A stretch of 64,000 nucleotides of DNA. Source: Perognathus longimembris pacificus. Lineage: Eukaryota > Chordata > Mammalia > Rodentia > Heteromyidae. Of this stretch, positions 12,117 through 24,060 are shown piece by piece. Numbering within the stretch: the stretch's first letter is position 1; each line of letters opens with the position of its first letter. The stretch is from assembly GCF_023159225.1 (NCBI RefSeq), contig NC_063171.1, forward strand, positions 11,298,826 through 11,362,825, given 5' to 3'. The notes under the pieces were generated by a model. It saw only the letters and a list, made by a program, of their open reading frames with translations, searched no databases and was not told where the DNA came from. Both the position numbers and the translations under genes were made by a program.

Positions 12117-12794
12117 TAGCTAAAGACCTAAAAAGAGACTTCTTTGAAGAGGAAATGAGAATGCCCATGAGACACATGAAGAAGTGCTCTACATTACTGG
12201 CCATACAAGAAATGCAAATCAAAACAACACTGTGATTCCACTTCACCCCAATAAGAATGTCCATTATCAGTAAAACTAATAATAACAATGCTGGAGGAAA
12301 TGTGGCCAAAAGGGAACCCCACTACATTGTGGTTGGGAAAGTAAACTTGTTCATACACTCTGGAAAGTGATATGGAGGTTCCTCAGGAGGCTAAACATAG
12401 AGCTCCCATAGAACCCAGCAGCCCCACTTTTGGGCATCTACCCAAAAGATTACAAGCAAGACCACACACTAAAGCCACCAGCACAACAAAGTTTATTGCA
12501 GCACAACTTATCATTCCTAAAATATGGAACTAACCCACATGCCCCTGAGTAGAAGAGTGGATCAGGTAAATGTGGTACATATACATAGGGGAATTGTATG
12601 CCTCTATCAGAAAGAACAACAATGAACCATTCATATTGAACTGGAAGAACTTGGAAAAAATCATAATACTAAGTGAAGTGAGCCAGACCCAAGGAAACAT
12701 GCACGCTATGGTTTCCCTAATAGGGAATAATTATTACATGTTTAGGCTAGTCATATCAGAAGATCACAATAGCCCAATAGATATATCCGCATGA
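12117..12794 (+). pseudogene. L1 ORF2 C-terminal fragment (direct part)
   Basis: Plus-strand residues begin [15 protein letters not shown] and continue through [22 protein letters not shown]. The cysteine-rich C-terminal motif (C-x3-C, then H and CWWEC in the family) can be followed near 12285-12350 in shifted frames. The ending, near MVSLIGNN, lies around 12700-12790. Several frameshifts and a stop soon after QIKTTL show it is dead. Confidence 0.85.
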
Positions 12795-13244
12795 ATGCAT
12801 ATGATGATCCTAAGTGAAATGAACTCCACGTTATGGAAACGTGGTATATCATTGTTGTAGTTATTTTCAACATAGCATGTGAAACTGTACCCTTGTATTT
12901 TCGCTCGTAGTCCCTTCCTGTGGTTTTACCCCTGCTATCACTGTATCTGATCTTAGCACCCTGGATACTGTATATATTTGTATTAGAACTAGAAAAGGAA
13001 ATACCAAAATTGAGAGACAAAGGATAAAAAATTTCATTCCAAAAGCAGTACTTACAAAACCATTTGGTGTAAACAACTATACAACTCATGGAGGGGGTGG
13101 GGGAGAGGGAAATGGGGAAGGGGGAGGTGGAAAAAAAAATCACAGAGGAGGAGGTAACAAGTTGGATAAGAAGTGTACTCATTGCCTTACATATGAAACT
13201 GTAATCCTTCTGTATGTCACTTTGACAATAAAGAAAATAAAAAT
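12795..13244 (+). other. L1 3'UTR (family A) and A-rich tail
   Basis: This is the non-coding 3' end of the inverted L1. It includes the repeated landmarks of one L1 3'UTR family in this window: a G-rich run (GGAGGGGGTGGGGGAGAGG), then AACAAGTTGGATAAG, CTTACATATGAAACTGTAA and GACAATAAA close to the tail. The same landmarks recur at 14.9, 32.9, 39.1, 44.8, 58.7, 59.4 and 63.2 kb. Confidence 0.85.
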
Positions 13245-13252
13245 ATGCTAAA

Positions 13253-13741
13253 TTAATGTGCCCTGGAAAAGGCATCAATAAAGTATTGCTATGAAACACT
13301 GCTTTGTATGCACACTACTGTAGAATATCCATGTGCGTGTGTGTATTCATATTCATATATGTATATATATATAAATATGTATATATAAATATATGCATTT
13401 GTGGGTATGTGTGTGTGTGACTAAGTTGTAACATCATTATTTATAGAAAGAAGCAACAGGACAGTTCTTTTAGTTTGTAAACCCTTCCAGAGTAGATAGG
13501 CTTCTTTTGTATCTGGTATAGATATATGTGGTACAACATTTTCCTATTTTCCCATGTAGAACTCTGAAGATTATTTTGTAGCTTTTTCTTCTTAGTTAAT
13601 ATTTTGCCTATGATCAGTATTTTTTGTTCCATCTTTTCAAATCCAGTAGAAAAAATATGGCATGCTTAGAATAAGCTAACTAAAGAAAGGAAAGCTTAAT
13701 GAGGAAAATTGGGAATGCATTCAGTAAAGGAAAACAAAGTA
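13253..13741. other. AT-rich non-coding stretch
   Basis: Contains a short alternating TA/TG-rich segment (13330-13425) and otherwise no repeat or exon that I can identify. Confidence 0.5.
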
Positions 13742-14212
13742 CTAACAGCATTGTTGGCTGTCTTTGTGCATGAAGTAGTGACAGTTATAATAAGGAACTG
13801 AAGAAGACAGTGTCTTGTTAAGACCTCCCTCAGGACAGAATCCATACCCTTTGTGACAAGATGGGGCCCACCAGAGACAGTCTCCAGGAAGGGAGGGAGA
13901 AAGAGTATATTCTGAACTCGATCTCATGTCTCCCTCAGATTTCCTTCTGAGATTTGGCACAATGCCAATCACAACCCAGGAGACAATGGAAAAAGCCAGT
14001 AAAACCCATAGATCACACCCATCAGGGATCTGGATGGTATACAATATACCTAGCAGCATTATTCTTTTGGCTTCTTCACATCCACTTGTTTTTTCAGGCA
14101 AATTTTGTGTCTCCATCCCAGGAACACATAAAGTTCCACCAGCTACTGAATTACAATTAGGTGACGTCAATTCTTTCATCCCAGTGTCTGAAATAAAAGC
14201 ATTAATTATCAC
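13742..14212 (-). CDS. Weak candidate exon with a transmembrane-like segment
   Basis: I do not recognise this protein. A minus-strand open frame of 156 codons ends at 13742. It begins just after an acceptor-like site: branch-like TTAAT, T-rich run, then CAG near 14187-14210. The peptide after the site has several Cys (NCNSVAGGTLCVPGM, KTSGCEE) and an uncharged stretch LWVLLAFSIVSWVVIGIV followed by LRRKSEGD. That is the order of a type I membrane-protein stalk, membrane helix and stop-transfer charges. There is no partner exon, no donor is needed because the frame runs to a stop, and chance cannot be excluded. Treat as unproven. Confidence 0.2.
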   Translation of the reverse strand: MIINAFISDTGMKELTSPNCNSVAGGTLCVPGMETQNLPEKTSGCEEAKRIMLLGILYTIQIPDGCDLWVLLAFSIVSWVVIGIVPNLRRKSEGDMRSSSEYTLSPSLPGDCLWWAPSCHKGYGFCPEGGLNKTLSSSVPYYNCHYFMHKDSQQCC

Positions 14213-14944
14213 CAGGGTTCTTCATGCAAGGTACCAGAGAGGAAAAAGGAAGAAGTAATTAAAATAAACAATAGCAGACCCCATCCCTTATCTACAACTG
14301 CACACATGGCATTGTTTGACAATCATAATTCCTTTCTCTTCCACATGTTCTATTTATGTCTTGCCTTTCCTTAGGCAGGAGTATGGCTGGACAGGGATTC
14401 TCTCTAGGTAGGATAATCCAAGCGTTCATTCTTCCTATGAACCGAAAACAGATAAGAAAATCAATCCTAGTCATACTGAATGTGTCTGCTTCCTGGAGTC
14501 ATTTTAATACTAATAATAGATAAAACAGGATATGTGGCAACTCAAATGAAGTTAACTGAAATAGCAGTTAATAAAAGGAATGTGCACAAAGATGTGGCTA
14601 GTCAATGGGAAAAACCAAAGTCATGACTTTGGAGTTCCAGAGCTTCTAACAGTGTTCTCCTCTCTAAGCTTGAAATGAAAGGTCTCACTTGTGTAATCTA
14701 GAGCAAGGAGGTAATATAAAGAACACACCACTGATAAGTCTTTTTTAGGGAAAAAAGACAGAGAAATCTTAAAGTAACTTGCAGGGCAGGATTTGGGGCA
14801 AGTGCCTTATGTTACTCTCCTTTCCTTACTGCTGGAAAGGTTCTTCACTGGTGAAAGCACATAGGAACCAGAGAATAAAGCATCTTATTGTTTTAGTCCA
14901 CAGCTTAAGGCAGAGAGAAAGTTCAGAAAGTCAGGAGAAGAGTT
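14213..14944. other. Non-coding stretch, no gene seen
   Basis: Unique-looking sequence with no identifiable repeat or RNA gene. Confidence 0.45.
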
Positions 14945-15175
14945 TTTCTTTCATTTCCTCTTTTTCTTTTCTTTTCATTTTTATTTTAAATTTTATTGTA
15001 AAAGTGAGGTACAGAGAGGTTACAGTTGCTTGCATGAGTCAGGTAATGAGTACATTTCCTTTTGAACAGTAGCAGTCTCCCAGTCTCTCCTGACTTTCCT
15101 CTCCCACAAGTTGTATAGTTCATTTACAACATAGCGTCTAGTGGGTTTCACTGTTGAATTGGTTCACCGTTTGTC
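14945..15175 (-). mobile_element. L1 3'UTR fragment (family A)
   Basis: From a T-rich left edge (the A-tail) the plus-strand text runs through GTGAGGTACAGAGAGGTTAC and ACAAGTTGTATAGTTCATTT, matching the L1 3' end seen at 63.2 kb and 39.1 kb in the same reverse orientation. Only about 200 bp is left, and a pyrimidine tract follows directly. Confidence 0.8.
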
Positions 15176-15184
15176 CCTTGTCCC

Positions 15185-15460
15185 TTTGTTTCCTTCCTTC
15201 TTTCCCTTCCTTCCTTCCTTCCTTCCTTCCTTCCTTCCTTCCTTCCTTCCTTCCTTCCTTCCTTCCTTCCTTCCTTCCTTCCGTCCTTTTTTTCCAGTTT
15301 TTCTTTTTCCCTCCCTCCCTCCCTTCCTCCCTCCCTTCCTCCCTCCCTCCCTCCCTCCCTCCCTCCCTCCCTCCCTCCCTCCCTCCCTTCCCTTCCTTTC
15401 CTCCTTCTCTCCCTCCTTCTGTCTGTCTGTCTGTGTCTTTCTTTGCCTTCTTTCCTTCCT
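15185..15460 (+). repeat. Compound (CTTC)n-(CCCT)n-(TCTG)n tract
   Basis: About 270 bp of nearly pure pyrimidine: CTTC units to 15282, a T-rich bridge, then CCCT/CCTC units and a few TCTG units. The open frames through it are low-complexity artefacts. Confidence 0.95.
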
Positions 15461-15467
15461 CTCTTTT

Positions 15468-15662
15468 GTTGGCAGGACTGGCAGTTTAACTCCTGTTTGT
15501 TTTCTAAATCAGTGCTCTACCACTTGAGCCATGCCTCTAGCCCAGCTTTCTGTTTGCCATTTTTGGAATAGAGTTTACTGAACTCTTCTGCAAGGGCTGG
15601 CCTCAGTCTACAGTCCTCCAGAGCTCATCTTATTGAGTAGCTAGGATTGTAGGCGTAAAGGA
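15468..15662 (-). mobile_element. 7SL-type composite SINE
   Basis: On the minus strand a 7SL-like part with TACAATCCTAGCTACTCAAT (15630-15655) is followed by GGCTCAAGTGGTAGAGCACT (15510-15530), the tRNA-like second part. The 3' end abuts the pyrimidine tract at 15185-15460, which probably grew from its tail. Confidence 0.75.
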
Positions 15663-18600
15663 TCAATGTCTTGAAGGGCAAATGAAATATATGAAACAAA
15701 AAAATATATGAAATGAATGAACTAAAAGAAATGAAACTAAACAAAATTCCACTTTTATGGGACTTTTATTTTTATTCAATTTATTATTCCATTATTTAAT
15801 TTATGAAATATTAAAATATGTATTATTTAATTTGTTAATTATATTATTACATATTATGCATTGTGTTTAATTTAATATTATGTTAAACTATTTATTAACC
15901 CTATGTTTATTTATTTGTACATATATTATATTTAATTTATTATATTAAATGTTTATTATTTGATTCATTATTTTATTATTTTATTTAAATTTTTATTCTC
16001 ATTTATTTGATGGATTGTTTTATTCATTGACTGAATAAAATCCAAATCACTTTGATAACTAAATCCTCCCACCATCTTTTTTATCATATCTTTATTGTTT
16101 TGTGTTTTATATATTTTCCATTTATGTGACTTGTGTCATAGATTTTCTACTTTTTCCCTTTGTAATTTATGCCACAAAAATTTGTTCTTATAACTCTTAG
16201 GAACTGTGTTCTAAAATCAATGCTACATGCATTAATAAGTATTGCTTTCTGTAATCATTTTATTTTACTTATCTACACAGTATTTCCTTTAGTAATGTTA
16301 CCTTGATTGTACTTATGAATCACATGCGTTGCTCTATGTTATCATTCAATTCTAATAGCAATATGACTATTTTTATCTTCTATTGAAAATAAATAGAACA
16401 AGGTGAAACCAAGTTAATCCATTGATGAATCTCAGCATAACTAACGGTTGAACACATTGATCTGGGCAGCCGGCTACATAAAAAGACACAGAGTGCCTTC
16501 CACGAAAGATTCTTGCCAAATACTTAGCCTTCAGCTACTCAGAGATTTAGATCTGACACCAATCTGAAAGACTGATGAGAGAATTCAGAATGATGTTAAA
16601 TATAGCATAAGGAAATGATAGCTATAAAATATGAATAAGTCCTCATAATTTCTATCAAAAGTCAACTTTGTTAGAAAAAGCATAAATGATAGATAATGAC
16701 TGTAGATTAAGGGATATCACAGCTAGCTTTCCATCTCCTGCCAATAGCTTCCTTGTACTCACTGTCCTTCCTATAGCTCTGCTGTGTCAAAGGTTCCTCA
16801 CCCCAAGTTCCCAAGATCATGGACTGAGGACTTCCATTGGCCCGTACAAATCCTGAAGGGGTTGGAGATAACAGACTTGAGAGTAGCCCACAGCAAATAG
16901 AAAGGGGAGTTAGGAAAAAAAAAAATCTACGTTTTCTTCTTTAGTGTCAATAATTGCCACTGAGCCCACTTTTTCCCTATCACCCCCACTGTGAGTTTCC
17001 TCCCCATTTTATCTTAATTTCACATTCTTCCAGTGTTCCTTGGGATCACTTTCCAAACCCAGTACTAAGCCATCCTTTCTTAAGGTCTGCACCTGGCCGA
17101 AACAAGCTAATACTCATTGTCCAAATTCCAGCTTCATTCACTAACTTTTTAATCCATTCTGTGTATGATACAGCTTGTAAGAGGCCTGGTGACATATTCA
17201 TGGAAAGGAACTGAGTGTGAAGTCCCACAAACCCAGGATTCCCCGAGCTGCTCCATCCCTGTGCTTGGTGCCTAACTGGAGGTGACTGAAACAAATTATT
17301 TGAACCTCTCAATGGTGAAGTAGGTTAATGACAGTGAAGTTCCTTTATTTGCACTTTGAACTTACAACCTTGTACAGGAGGACCATGATGCATCTACTGC
17401 TGTTTCCTGCATTCAATTTGTTGATAAGTACCTAAGAGAGTTCATAAGTCCAGATCATAGTACAGTTATGTAACTCCTGGCATGATGTGATGTCTTGAAT
17501 ATGGCCAGGTTGCACTTGACATAGATGGATATAATGCAACTTCCAGGAACATGACATGCTGGTGAGTCAGGAGGTTCGGTGCCTGTTAGGCTGAGATAGT
17601 ATGTGACAAATACCACCAAAACCAGGGCTCATGCCTGTCAGAAAAGGTGCTCTGGGATGGCAGCCCTTGTGGTTATGTGTTTAACTTCATATTTTAAGTT
17701 TCTGGGTGGCAGAAGCAATGTTTGATTCCTCTAACATATTTTATTATAATAGCTGTACAAACATGAGTAAGACAAATTTTATATCTTGCTTTTCATAATA
17801 CATGCACAGCATTCACAATATATAATACAACCCAGGTAACCTTCAGCACATGGTACTACAATTAGACTTATTGAATTCAATATGATTTGTTTCCACAGTT
17901 TTCTTGCAGCAATCTTTTTTCTTTCATTTCTCCTTCCCATTATTATAACTGGGGTTATTTTACTTTAGCAAGTTGTTGCATTCCATGGACAATGGGAGTT
18001 TTCTTCTCCTGATTCTTAATCTTTGAATCTTATGTTTTGACTCTCCCATTTAACATTGGTCCTCTTTGTTTGATTACTACATTGAGGTTATTTCTTAAAA
18101 TTGAAGCAATTTTCATCTCTACTGATTATATCACTGATTTTATATAACTTCCAACTTCAATTCATATAACAGCTGTCATATAGCAATAAAATTACAAATG
18201 AGCGATTTTTCTCTTAATAAAAAGCTAATGACTTTCATATACTTACCTTGATCACTTAGAAAATATAGATTCTTAAGTCCCTCTTATCATAAGATTCTAA
18301 GTTGTTTCCTTTCTGTTTTATCTTCTTTTATCATGTAATTACCTACATGAAGACTGTTGTATCAGTCTCTCCATAGAGATGCTCTGTTCTCAGTCAATTG
18401 TTGGTGTACTTTATTATCACTTTTATATACTCCCACCCCATCCCCCACAAGACAATAGTATCTTGATTTGTAGGTATGGCTATAGATCAATGTCATCCAA
18501 TAGAACTTTCTACAATAATTGGATGTTCTATACCTAGATTATCCAATAAAGTAGTGACGTGGCTAGTGAGTACTTGGAACAGTAGTATGATTAAGAAACT

Positions 18601-18712
18601 GATAATTTAACTGTTGTAAGTATAAATAACCACATATAGCTAGGGTTTACAGTATGGGACAAAATAGATCTAGACTTTATTTCAGTGCACCCAATAGAAA
18701 TAATTTTGTCAT
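15663..18712. other. Long non-coding stretch; very AT-rich at 15,750-16,080
   Basis: A 330-bp block (15750-16080) consists mainly of ATTTA/TTATT-type runs. The rest is unique sequence. I see no exon, RNA gene or clear mobile element. The frames at 16954-17312 overlap on opposite strands and look like chance. Confidence 0.45.
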
Positions 18713-18738
18713 CTATCTATCTATCTATCTATCTATCA
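18713..18738 (+). repeat. (ATCT)n microsatellite
   Basis: Six to seven tetranucleotide units, then degenerate copies. Confidence 0.9.
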
Positions 18739-19299
18739 ATATATCAATCTAATCTGGGCTAAATTAAAATGAAGAAAAAATACTGCTGTCTATAACAATT
18801 ATTACAAGTGCATTCATTACTTGAATACCCTAAAATATTGCAATTGTTAGGAAAAGAAATGTGGTTTGTGTGAATATTTCTTTATTTTGACTAATATACT
18901 AGTGGTCTGGTGTGCCCACACAGCAGTCCTTCACTACACAAGCTAATAGACAATAATCTACCCATGGAATCGTTTCCAGAGGATAATTTAACATAGAAGC
19001 CAATGCTTTTTAAACATGTGTCTAAAATCGTGATGAATTGCCTAGTTTCTATTTTCCCCCTTTCCTTTCAGTCTCCTATTCATTGAGAGGCCAGAGCCAT
19101 CTTATTTCTCCTGATGATGTGATCACCATGTCTTCTTCACTTTCTCCCACTGTGGAACCTGACTCTGCACCCTTCAAATCAACTCATTCCCATTAAATGG
19201 TTAAGAGCTAACAAGATTTCATACTCTTCCAGCTGGAAACCTACACCAAGAGCAATACATGTGGTTCAGGGGACAGCCTATGAAATGAGGGCCTCTGGG
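18739..19299. other. Non-coding stretch, no gene seen
   Basis: No identifiable element. Confidence 0.45.
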
Positions 19300-19445
19300 C
19301 ATTGTCCTAGAATTACTATTATGGAGACCTTGGTTAGGGGAAGTCACTTGAACTCTTTACAGCTCCATAATCCCATTGACAATATAGATGAATCAATAGT
19401 CCATGTCTTGGGGTTAATATGAAGGTTTGTATGTGACTATCCCAC
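19300..19445 (+). mobile_element. MIR SINE relic
   Basis: The run GGGGAAGTCACTTGAACTCTT followed by a CTCCATAATCC stretch and GGGTTAATATGAAGGTTTGT follows the MIR core and 3' part in order (consensus-like 'AAGTCACTTAACCTCT' and 'GGGTTGTTATGAGGATTA'). Strong divergence fits its great age. Confidence 0.55.
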
Positions 19446-19865
19446 ATGCAGAGAGCCAAATGCATTGTAATCTGTGTTGCTGTTCATTAGAAAAATGACT
19501 TAGTATGCTTCCCAATGAAACTGTAAGGATAAAACTGCAGCAATGGTAGATAGTTTAGGGAACAGATCCTAATGATTCTCCTAGGAATCTCACTACATTC
19601 ACTCCTGGGGATGCATGGACAAATGTAAGTTAATGAGGTAATGACAGTCAAATGTTCTGTTCTCTATGGGCTCAAGGTCACTTACTGAGTTGGTAGTTAG
19701 AGGCATCATACAATTTCAGTTTTAACTTAACTTATCTCTTTGCCCTATATAAAATAAATACAAAAATGTTTCTAATGACAAGTATAAATTGGCAGGGCAG
19801 AACTTCAGATTTTTATTTCCTTTTCAGCTTAATTATATTCTTTGTAAGGCTAATTTTGTGTTTGA

Positions 19866-20005
19866 TTTTTTGAGACAGGTTCTCACTCTGTAACTCAAGT
19901 TCACCTGGAAATTACCATGTGGGACAGGCTGGCCTCCAACTCAGATTTCTCCTGCTCCAACAACTTGGTACCAGGGTTATATCTATAACCACCACACTCA
20001 GTTCA
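19866..20005 (-). mobile_element. B1 SINE (7SL-derived)
   Basis: The plus-strand text begins TTTTTTGAGACAGGTTCTCA, the usual reverse view of a B1 3' end, and continues through CAGGCTGGCCTCCAACTCAG to the CCACCACACTCAG start region. Both ends are roughly in place. Confidence 0.85.
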
Positions 20006-21430
20006 AACCCAAATTATTCTATAGGGAGAAAAATACTGCATACAATTATACTAATAAATGAGCCAATAAGTAACATTATGTATTTTGCCTCAGTGACATA
20101 GAAAGTATTTGTTCTTTCATGATATAATTCCCAACTGAAGTTTAGTGATAGTTGATAGATTAAATCAAAAGGTTGAATAGAGTTCAAGTACCAATGCTTT
20201 GATTATGGCTAATTTCATAAAATAGAAGTCATACAAGGGTAACATACCAGAAACACTTACACACAGAGACTACAGGGACTCACAGAGACACACACACCAC
20301 ACACATTCATAGGAAATTGATGCAGGAAATTCTAGGCAGAATAGGTTAGTGCACTTACCAAACTTCACTGTGATCAAAGCTTTGAGGTCATTGTTTACCC
20401 TTAATAGAAATATCCTTTTCTCAGAAAGAAACAGAAAGGAGAATGGAAAAAGAAAAGACTGTCTTTCCTCAAAGCTATTGTATAATAACTTTTCCCAATC
20501 CATTTGAAGTACAGAGGGAAAAATTTCATAATTTCCTTTTGGACATTTGTATTTAGTAACACTGTGCAGTTCAGTGGAAAATGACATTAATAGGTAAATC
20601 AGTTTTTAACAAAATGCTACAGTTCTTATTTTCCCATAAACATCCAGATTTAATAAAAAAAAACTGCAGTAGCTGATTATTCTATAAGAGATTCCCAAAT
20701 TAAAGCATTATTTATTTAATGTTTTGGACATATCTGCAAAACTTAGGTGATGTACGATTGGTGAACAAAGTCTTGTGAAACACCTCTCAATATTGCTAAC
20801 CAGTACAAAAACTTCTAAATAAAACATTCCTATCTCTAATGTGTTTGCCAGAATAGTGAATCAGAGTAGGCTGCTGTCGGTAAGCAAGCAGCCAGTGACG
20901 TATGTTCCTTTTGCTTTTCTTTAACACTAGAGCAACTGGTCCAGAGTTCTTATCACCAAACACATACTCCTGGGATCATTGTGATCTGCAATCCACTGGA
21001 TGTCTTACGTGGTTATGGTCGCAAAAATGATGAGATGGGCACTGGTCACTGACGTGGTTTCCATCTGTCAACATCATGAATAAAATATAGTTGCTCCTCC
21101 TTTTCTCCTCCTCTGACCTCTTTCACACCTCTACTTCCTGTCCTTGGCATGACAATGCGGGACTGGCAGCAGGATTTATTGAAAGTTGACAAGTGTGATA
21201 AATGAGGAGTGTTCAGACATTGGAGTTAAGTCATTGCCTCTGCTACCCAAGGAGAATTTTGTTTGTACAGTGAGATTATACATACTTACAGGATATGTGA
21301 GCACTTGGTGAAATAATAAAACATTTATACATTTATAATATAGTCAACCTGTACAACACAATTGAACAGTTTGCTGTAGAAACATTTTAAGATATAATTC
21401 ATTATCCCTACTAGCTACACATAGTCACTA
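20006..21430. other. Non-coding stretch, no gene seen
   Basis: Unique, AT-rich sequence. Short CA-rich stretches near 20275-20300 are the only simple repeats. Confidence 0.45.
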
Positions 21431-21431
21431 A

Positions 21432-21432
21432 T

Positions 21433-21464
<32 letters not shown>
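21432..21464 (+). repeat. (CA)n microsatellite
   Basis: About 16 uninterrupted CA units. Confidence 0.95.
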
Positions 21465-21465
<1 letters not shown>

Positions 21466-21982
21466 ATAATTTTCTAATCTGCTTTTACCATTTCACTTAA
21501 TGTTAAGTTATATGTGTATCCTAAGTTACTGAGTTAGAAAGTTTCATTTTGAAATTACAATTTCCTTATCTTTAAGTGGTTGTCCAGAGGAATTATTCAA
21601 CAAATCTGCTTATAAATACAATGCATCTTGATCAGTGTCACCCCCCCTTTCATTCTTCTCTGCATCCCTTCTAATCCTTTATTCTTCTCCATAGGATTTG
21701 CATTGAATAATGTAAAATATTACATAACTATTAGGTTCATGCCTTATTGTTATTTTTCTTAGGCTTTAGTTCCAACTCTGAACAGAAGGATGAATTTCCT
21801 TGTCAATTTTCAGGACAGTGTAAATTCCTCAACACTCAAAGACAGCATCTAATTTGTGGCAGTGAGATAAACTTTCTAATTGGAAGTTAATGTCAGATTA
21901 AAAATAAAATCAGATTAAAAATCAAAGTGTACTTGTCATCACAAAAGTATCTAGGTTAGCACTGTAAAAATATATTCACAGG

Positions 21983-21984
<2 letters not shown>
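21465..21984. other. Non-coding stretch, no gene seen
   Basis: No identifiable element. Confidence 0.45.
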
Positions 21985-22024
<40 letters not shown>

Positions 22025-22036
22025 TTGTGTGTGTGC
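21985..22036 (+). repeat. (GT)n microsatellite at a SINE tail
   Basis: About 18 GT units plus a few imperfect ones. It abuts the 3' end of the minus-strand SINE that follows, so it occupies the position of that SINE's tail. Confidence 0.95.
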
Positions 22037-22256
22037 TGGTCCTCTTCCTTAAAGTCCTGGGCACTGTCTTAATTTTTTTTGTATAAAGGTAGCACTCTAG
22101 CACTGGAACCAGAACTCTACTTCCAGCTCTTTTGTGATTAATTGGAGATAAGTCTCTTAGGTTATCCTGCTTGAGTTGCCTTTGAACCTTGATCTTCAGA
22201 TCTCAGCCTCCTCTGTAGCTGGGATTACAGATGTGAGTCGCTGGTGCCTGGCTACA
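22037..22256 (-). mobile_element. 7SL-Geo composite SINE
   Basis: On the minus strand it starts with a 7SL-like head (CCAGGCACCAGCGACTCACA, then TGTAATCCCAGCTACAGAGG). A linker like CTCCAATTAATCAC comes next, and then a degraded Geo half. The tail is a (CA)n repeat on its own strand. Confidence 0.85.
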
Positions 22257-23556
22257 TTCTCAGTTAAGAGTAGAAACATTCATATTTTACTTTACATTTC
22301 CTAAATTAAACAGTGAGAGAAGCCTACACTGTCCACAGCTTTGTCCAGGAGAGAAGTTGAGGTTATTTTCTAGAATATTTCCAAAAATATGAATGAAATT
22401 TTCAGTGGGCTCATAGTAAGAATGAAAGTGTTCCAGAGCCCTTGTAATTGCCAGGACACTTCAGAGAGATCTGACAGGCCAGTGGGGTCATGTTTTGAGC
22501 AACCCACTTCTATTAGGAGCTATAATCACAACCACAGGAAAGCAGCATGAAACACAAGCATTCTCCATCTACTTAAAATCTACCAACAGAGACTTGGTAT
22601 TTCCTAGAGGTACTGTTGTAAACATGACAAATGATAACCATGCTCTCTGAAGTCTATAATAAAAAATAACATCTATTTTATGTTTATTTTTATTCTGTAT
22701 TTTTATGTTTTCAGATATAACCAACTTCTTTGCCTAGGGAGTTGGTTTTTAAGAGAAATTCCACATAAAGAGATGGTCAGACCTGTTCAGAGATGGAGGA
22801 AAACTAAAGATAATATAAGAGTGAGGGCTTAGCTAGGTGAAGTTGGGAAATGAAAAGAACTGAACCTGTAAGAACATAAGGAGTGGGAGGGTAGATGACC
22901 TAGGGGCCAGCAAATACAAGATAGCCAAAGACTTACATATTCCAGCGAATTTAATCTGAGTAGTACTAGATATACTTAAATGGTAGAGCAATATACCAGA
23001 TACAATTTATATTCTATATTTAAAACTTATTGTGTGACATGATGTCGGCTTAATGTATATACTCACCACTTACTGAATGATAATCAGGCCTCTTGCAATT
23101 TTAGGGATACACAGATGCATGAAGTTGTCTATACTTTGAACCAACTCCCAGTAAATTGATTTCACCTTTTATTCATGTACTTCCTATTCTGGAAAAGGGG
23201 GGAAGTTCCAAAATTTTTTGAGCATTAAATATATAAGGAGGATCTTAGCAAAGAGTTTAAGTATTACAACTTCTCAATAAATTGTAGCTACTATTCTTGT
23301 TATTATTTTACTTATTCCTATCAGGTAATATTAGAAGTTTTAAAGTACATACATTCCAAAAAGAAAAATTAGCATTTTACAAAATTTCTTACCACAGAAA
23401 ATAATAAAGTGACATATAACTATCAAGCATGTATTACACATGTAAATATTTGGCTTCAAGAAGAAATATGAGGTCATTGTTTGCATAAGATTTATAGAAT
23501 ATATATATATATATTTCATTCTGCTTTTTATATCTTTTCTTTCTATCTCTACTCTG

Positions 23557-23560
<4 letters not shown>
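22257..23560. other. Non-coding stretch, no gene seen
   Basis: Unique-looking sequence, no exon or identifiable repeat. Confidence 0.45.

Positions 23561-23592
<32 letters not shown>
23561..23592 (+). repeat. (TC)n microsatellite
   Basis: About 16 CT units within a larger pyrimidine-rich context (23520-23610). Confidence 0.9.
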
Positions 23593-23597
<5 letters not shown>

Positions 23598-23619
23598 GTC
23601 CCCTGCTCTCTCTGTAATA

Positions 23620-24060
23620 TATGCATCTAAGTTTTCTAGGACTAATAGAACAAATCACCTCAATCTGAATGGATTAAAACAACAGCAGCTGTTAAGCTCA
23701 CTCTTTGAAGCTGCCAAGTTCAAAACCGAGTAATGGGGCCATACTGTTTCTGAAGGCTGTAGGTTAGGAAAACTCCCTGATTCTTCTAGCTTCTGTTGTT
23801 GTTGGCAGTGCTTGTTGTTCCTTGGCTTAAAGCCACAAAAAGCTAATCTCTGTCTCCATCATAGCATGGTGCTCTCTCTGTGTATCTGCCGCTGTCTCCT
23901 GACTTCTTGTAAGAATGACAGTAAAATGAGTTCAGGGCCCAAACAATAGGAGTGTAACTTGACCTTAACTCATTCCCTAACCACATCTGAAGAGGACCTA
24001 TTTTCACACAAATTTACCTTCATAGCTGCCAGACATTAGGAGATTTTCACATTAACTAAT
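23620..24060 (-). mobile_element. MaLR-type (MLT1/MST-like) solo LTR relic
   Basis: The plus-strand order matches a reversed MaLR LTR: a GATTAAAACAACAG stretch, a run near TTCTTCTAGCTTCTG, GTTCCTTGGCTT, CTCTGTGTATCTGC, a CTTCTTGTAAGAATGACAGT stretch, and ACCTTAACTCATTCCCTAAC. These ERVL-related LTRs are ancient and non-autonomous. Assignment is from the order of landmarks, so the subfamily is left open. Confidence 0.6.

Larger units (their letters stand above)
9398..13244 (+). mobile_element. L1 insertion with 5' inversion (twin-primed)
   Basis: The element has two parts. From 9398 to about 12116 the ORF2 sequence reads on the minus strand; from about 12116 to 13244 it reads on the plus strand through the ORF2 C-terminus, 3'UTR and an A-rich tail. 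The 3' end of the inverted part (minus-strand residues NKWALA, near 9397-9412) and the start of the direct part (LAKDLKRDF, 12117 onward) are adjacent in L1 coordinates with a few bases of overlap. The flanks carry the direct repeat ATGCTAAA (9390-9397 and 13245-13252). This is the structure expected of twin-primed target-site reverse transcription. Confidence 0.85.

Noticed and set aside
15141..15527. 128- and 111-codon Pro/Ser/Leu frames
   Set aside because: Low-complexity translation of a pyrimidine tract.
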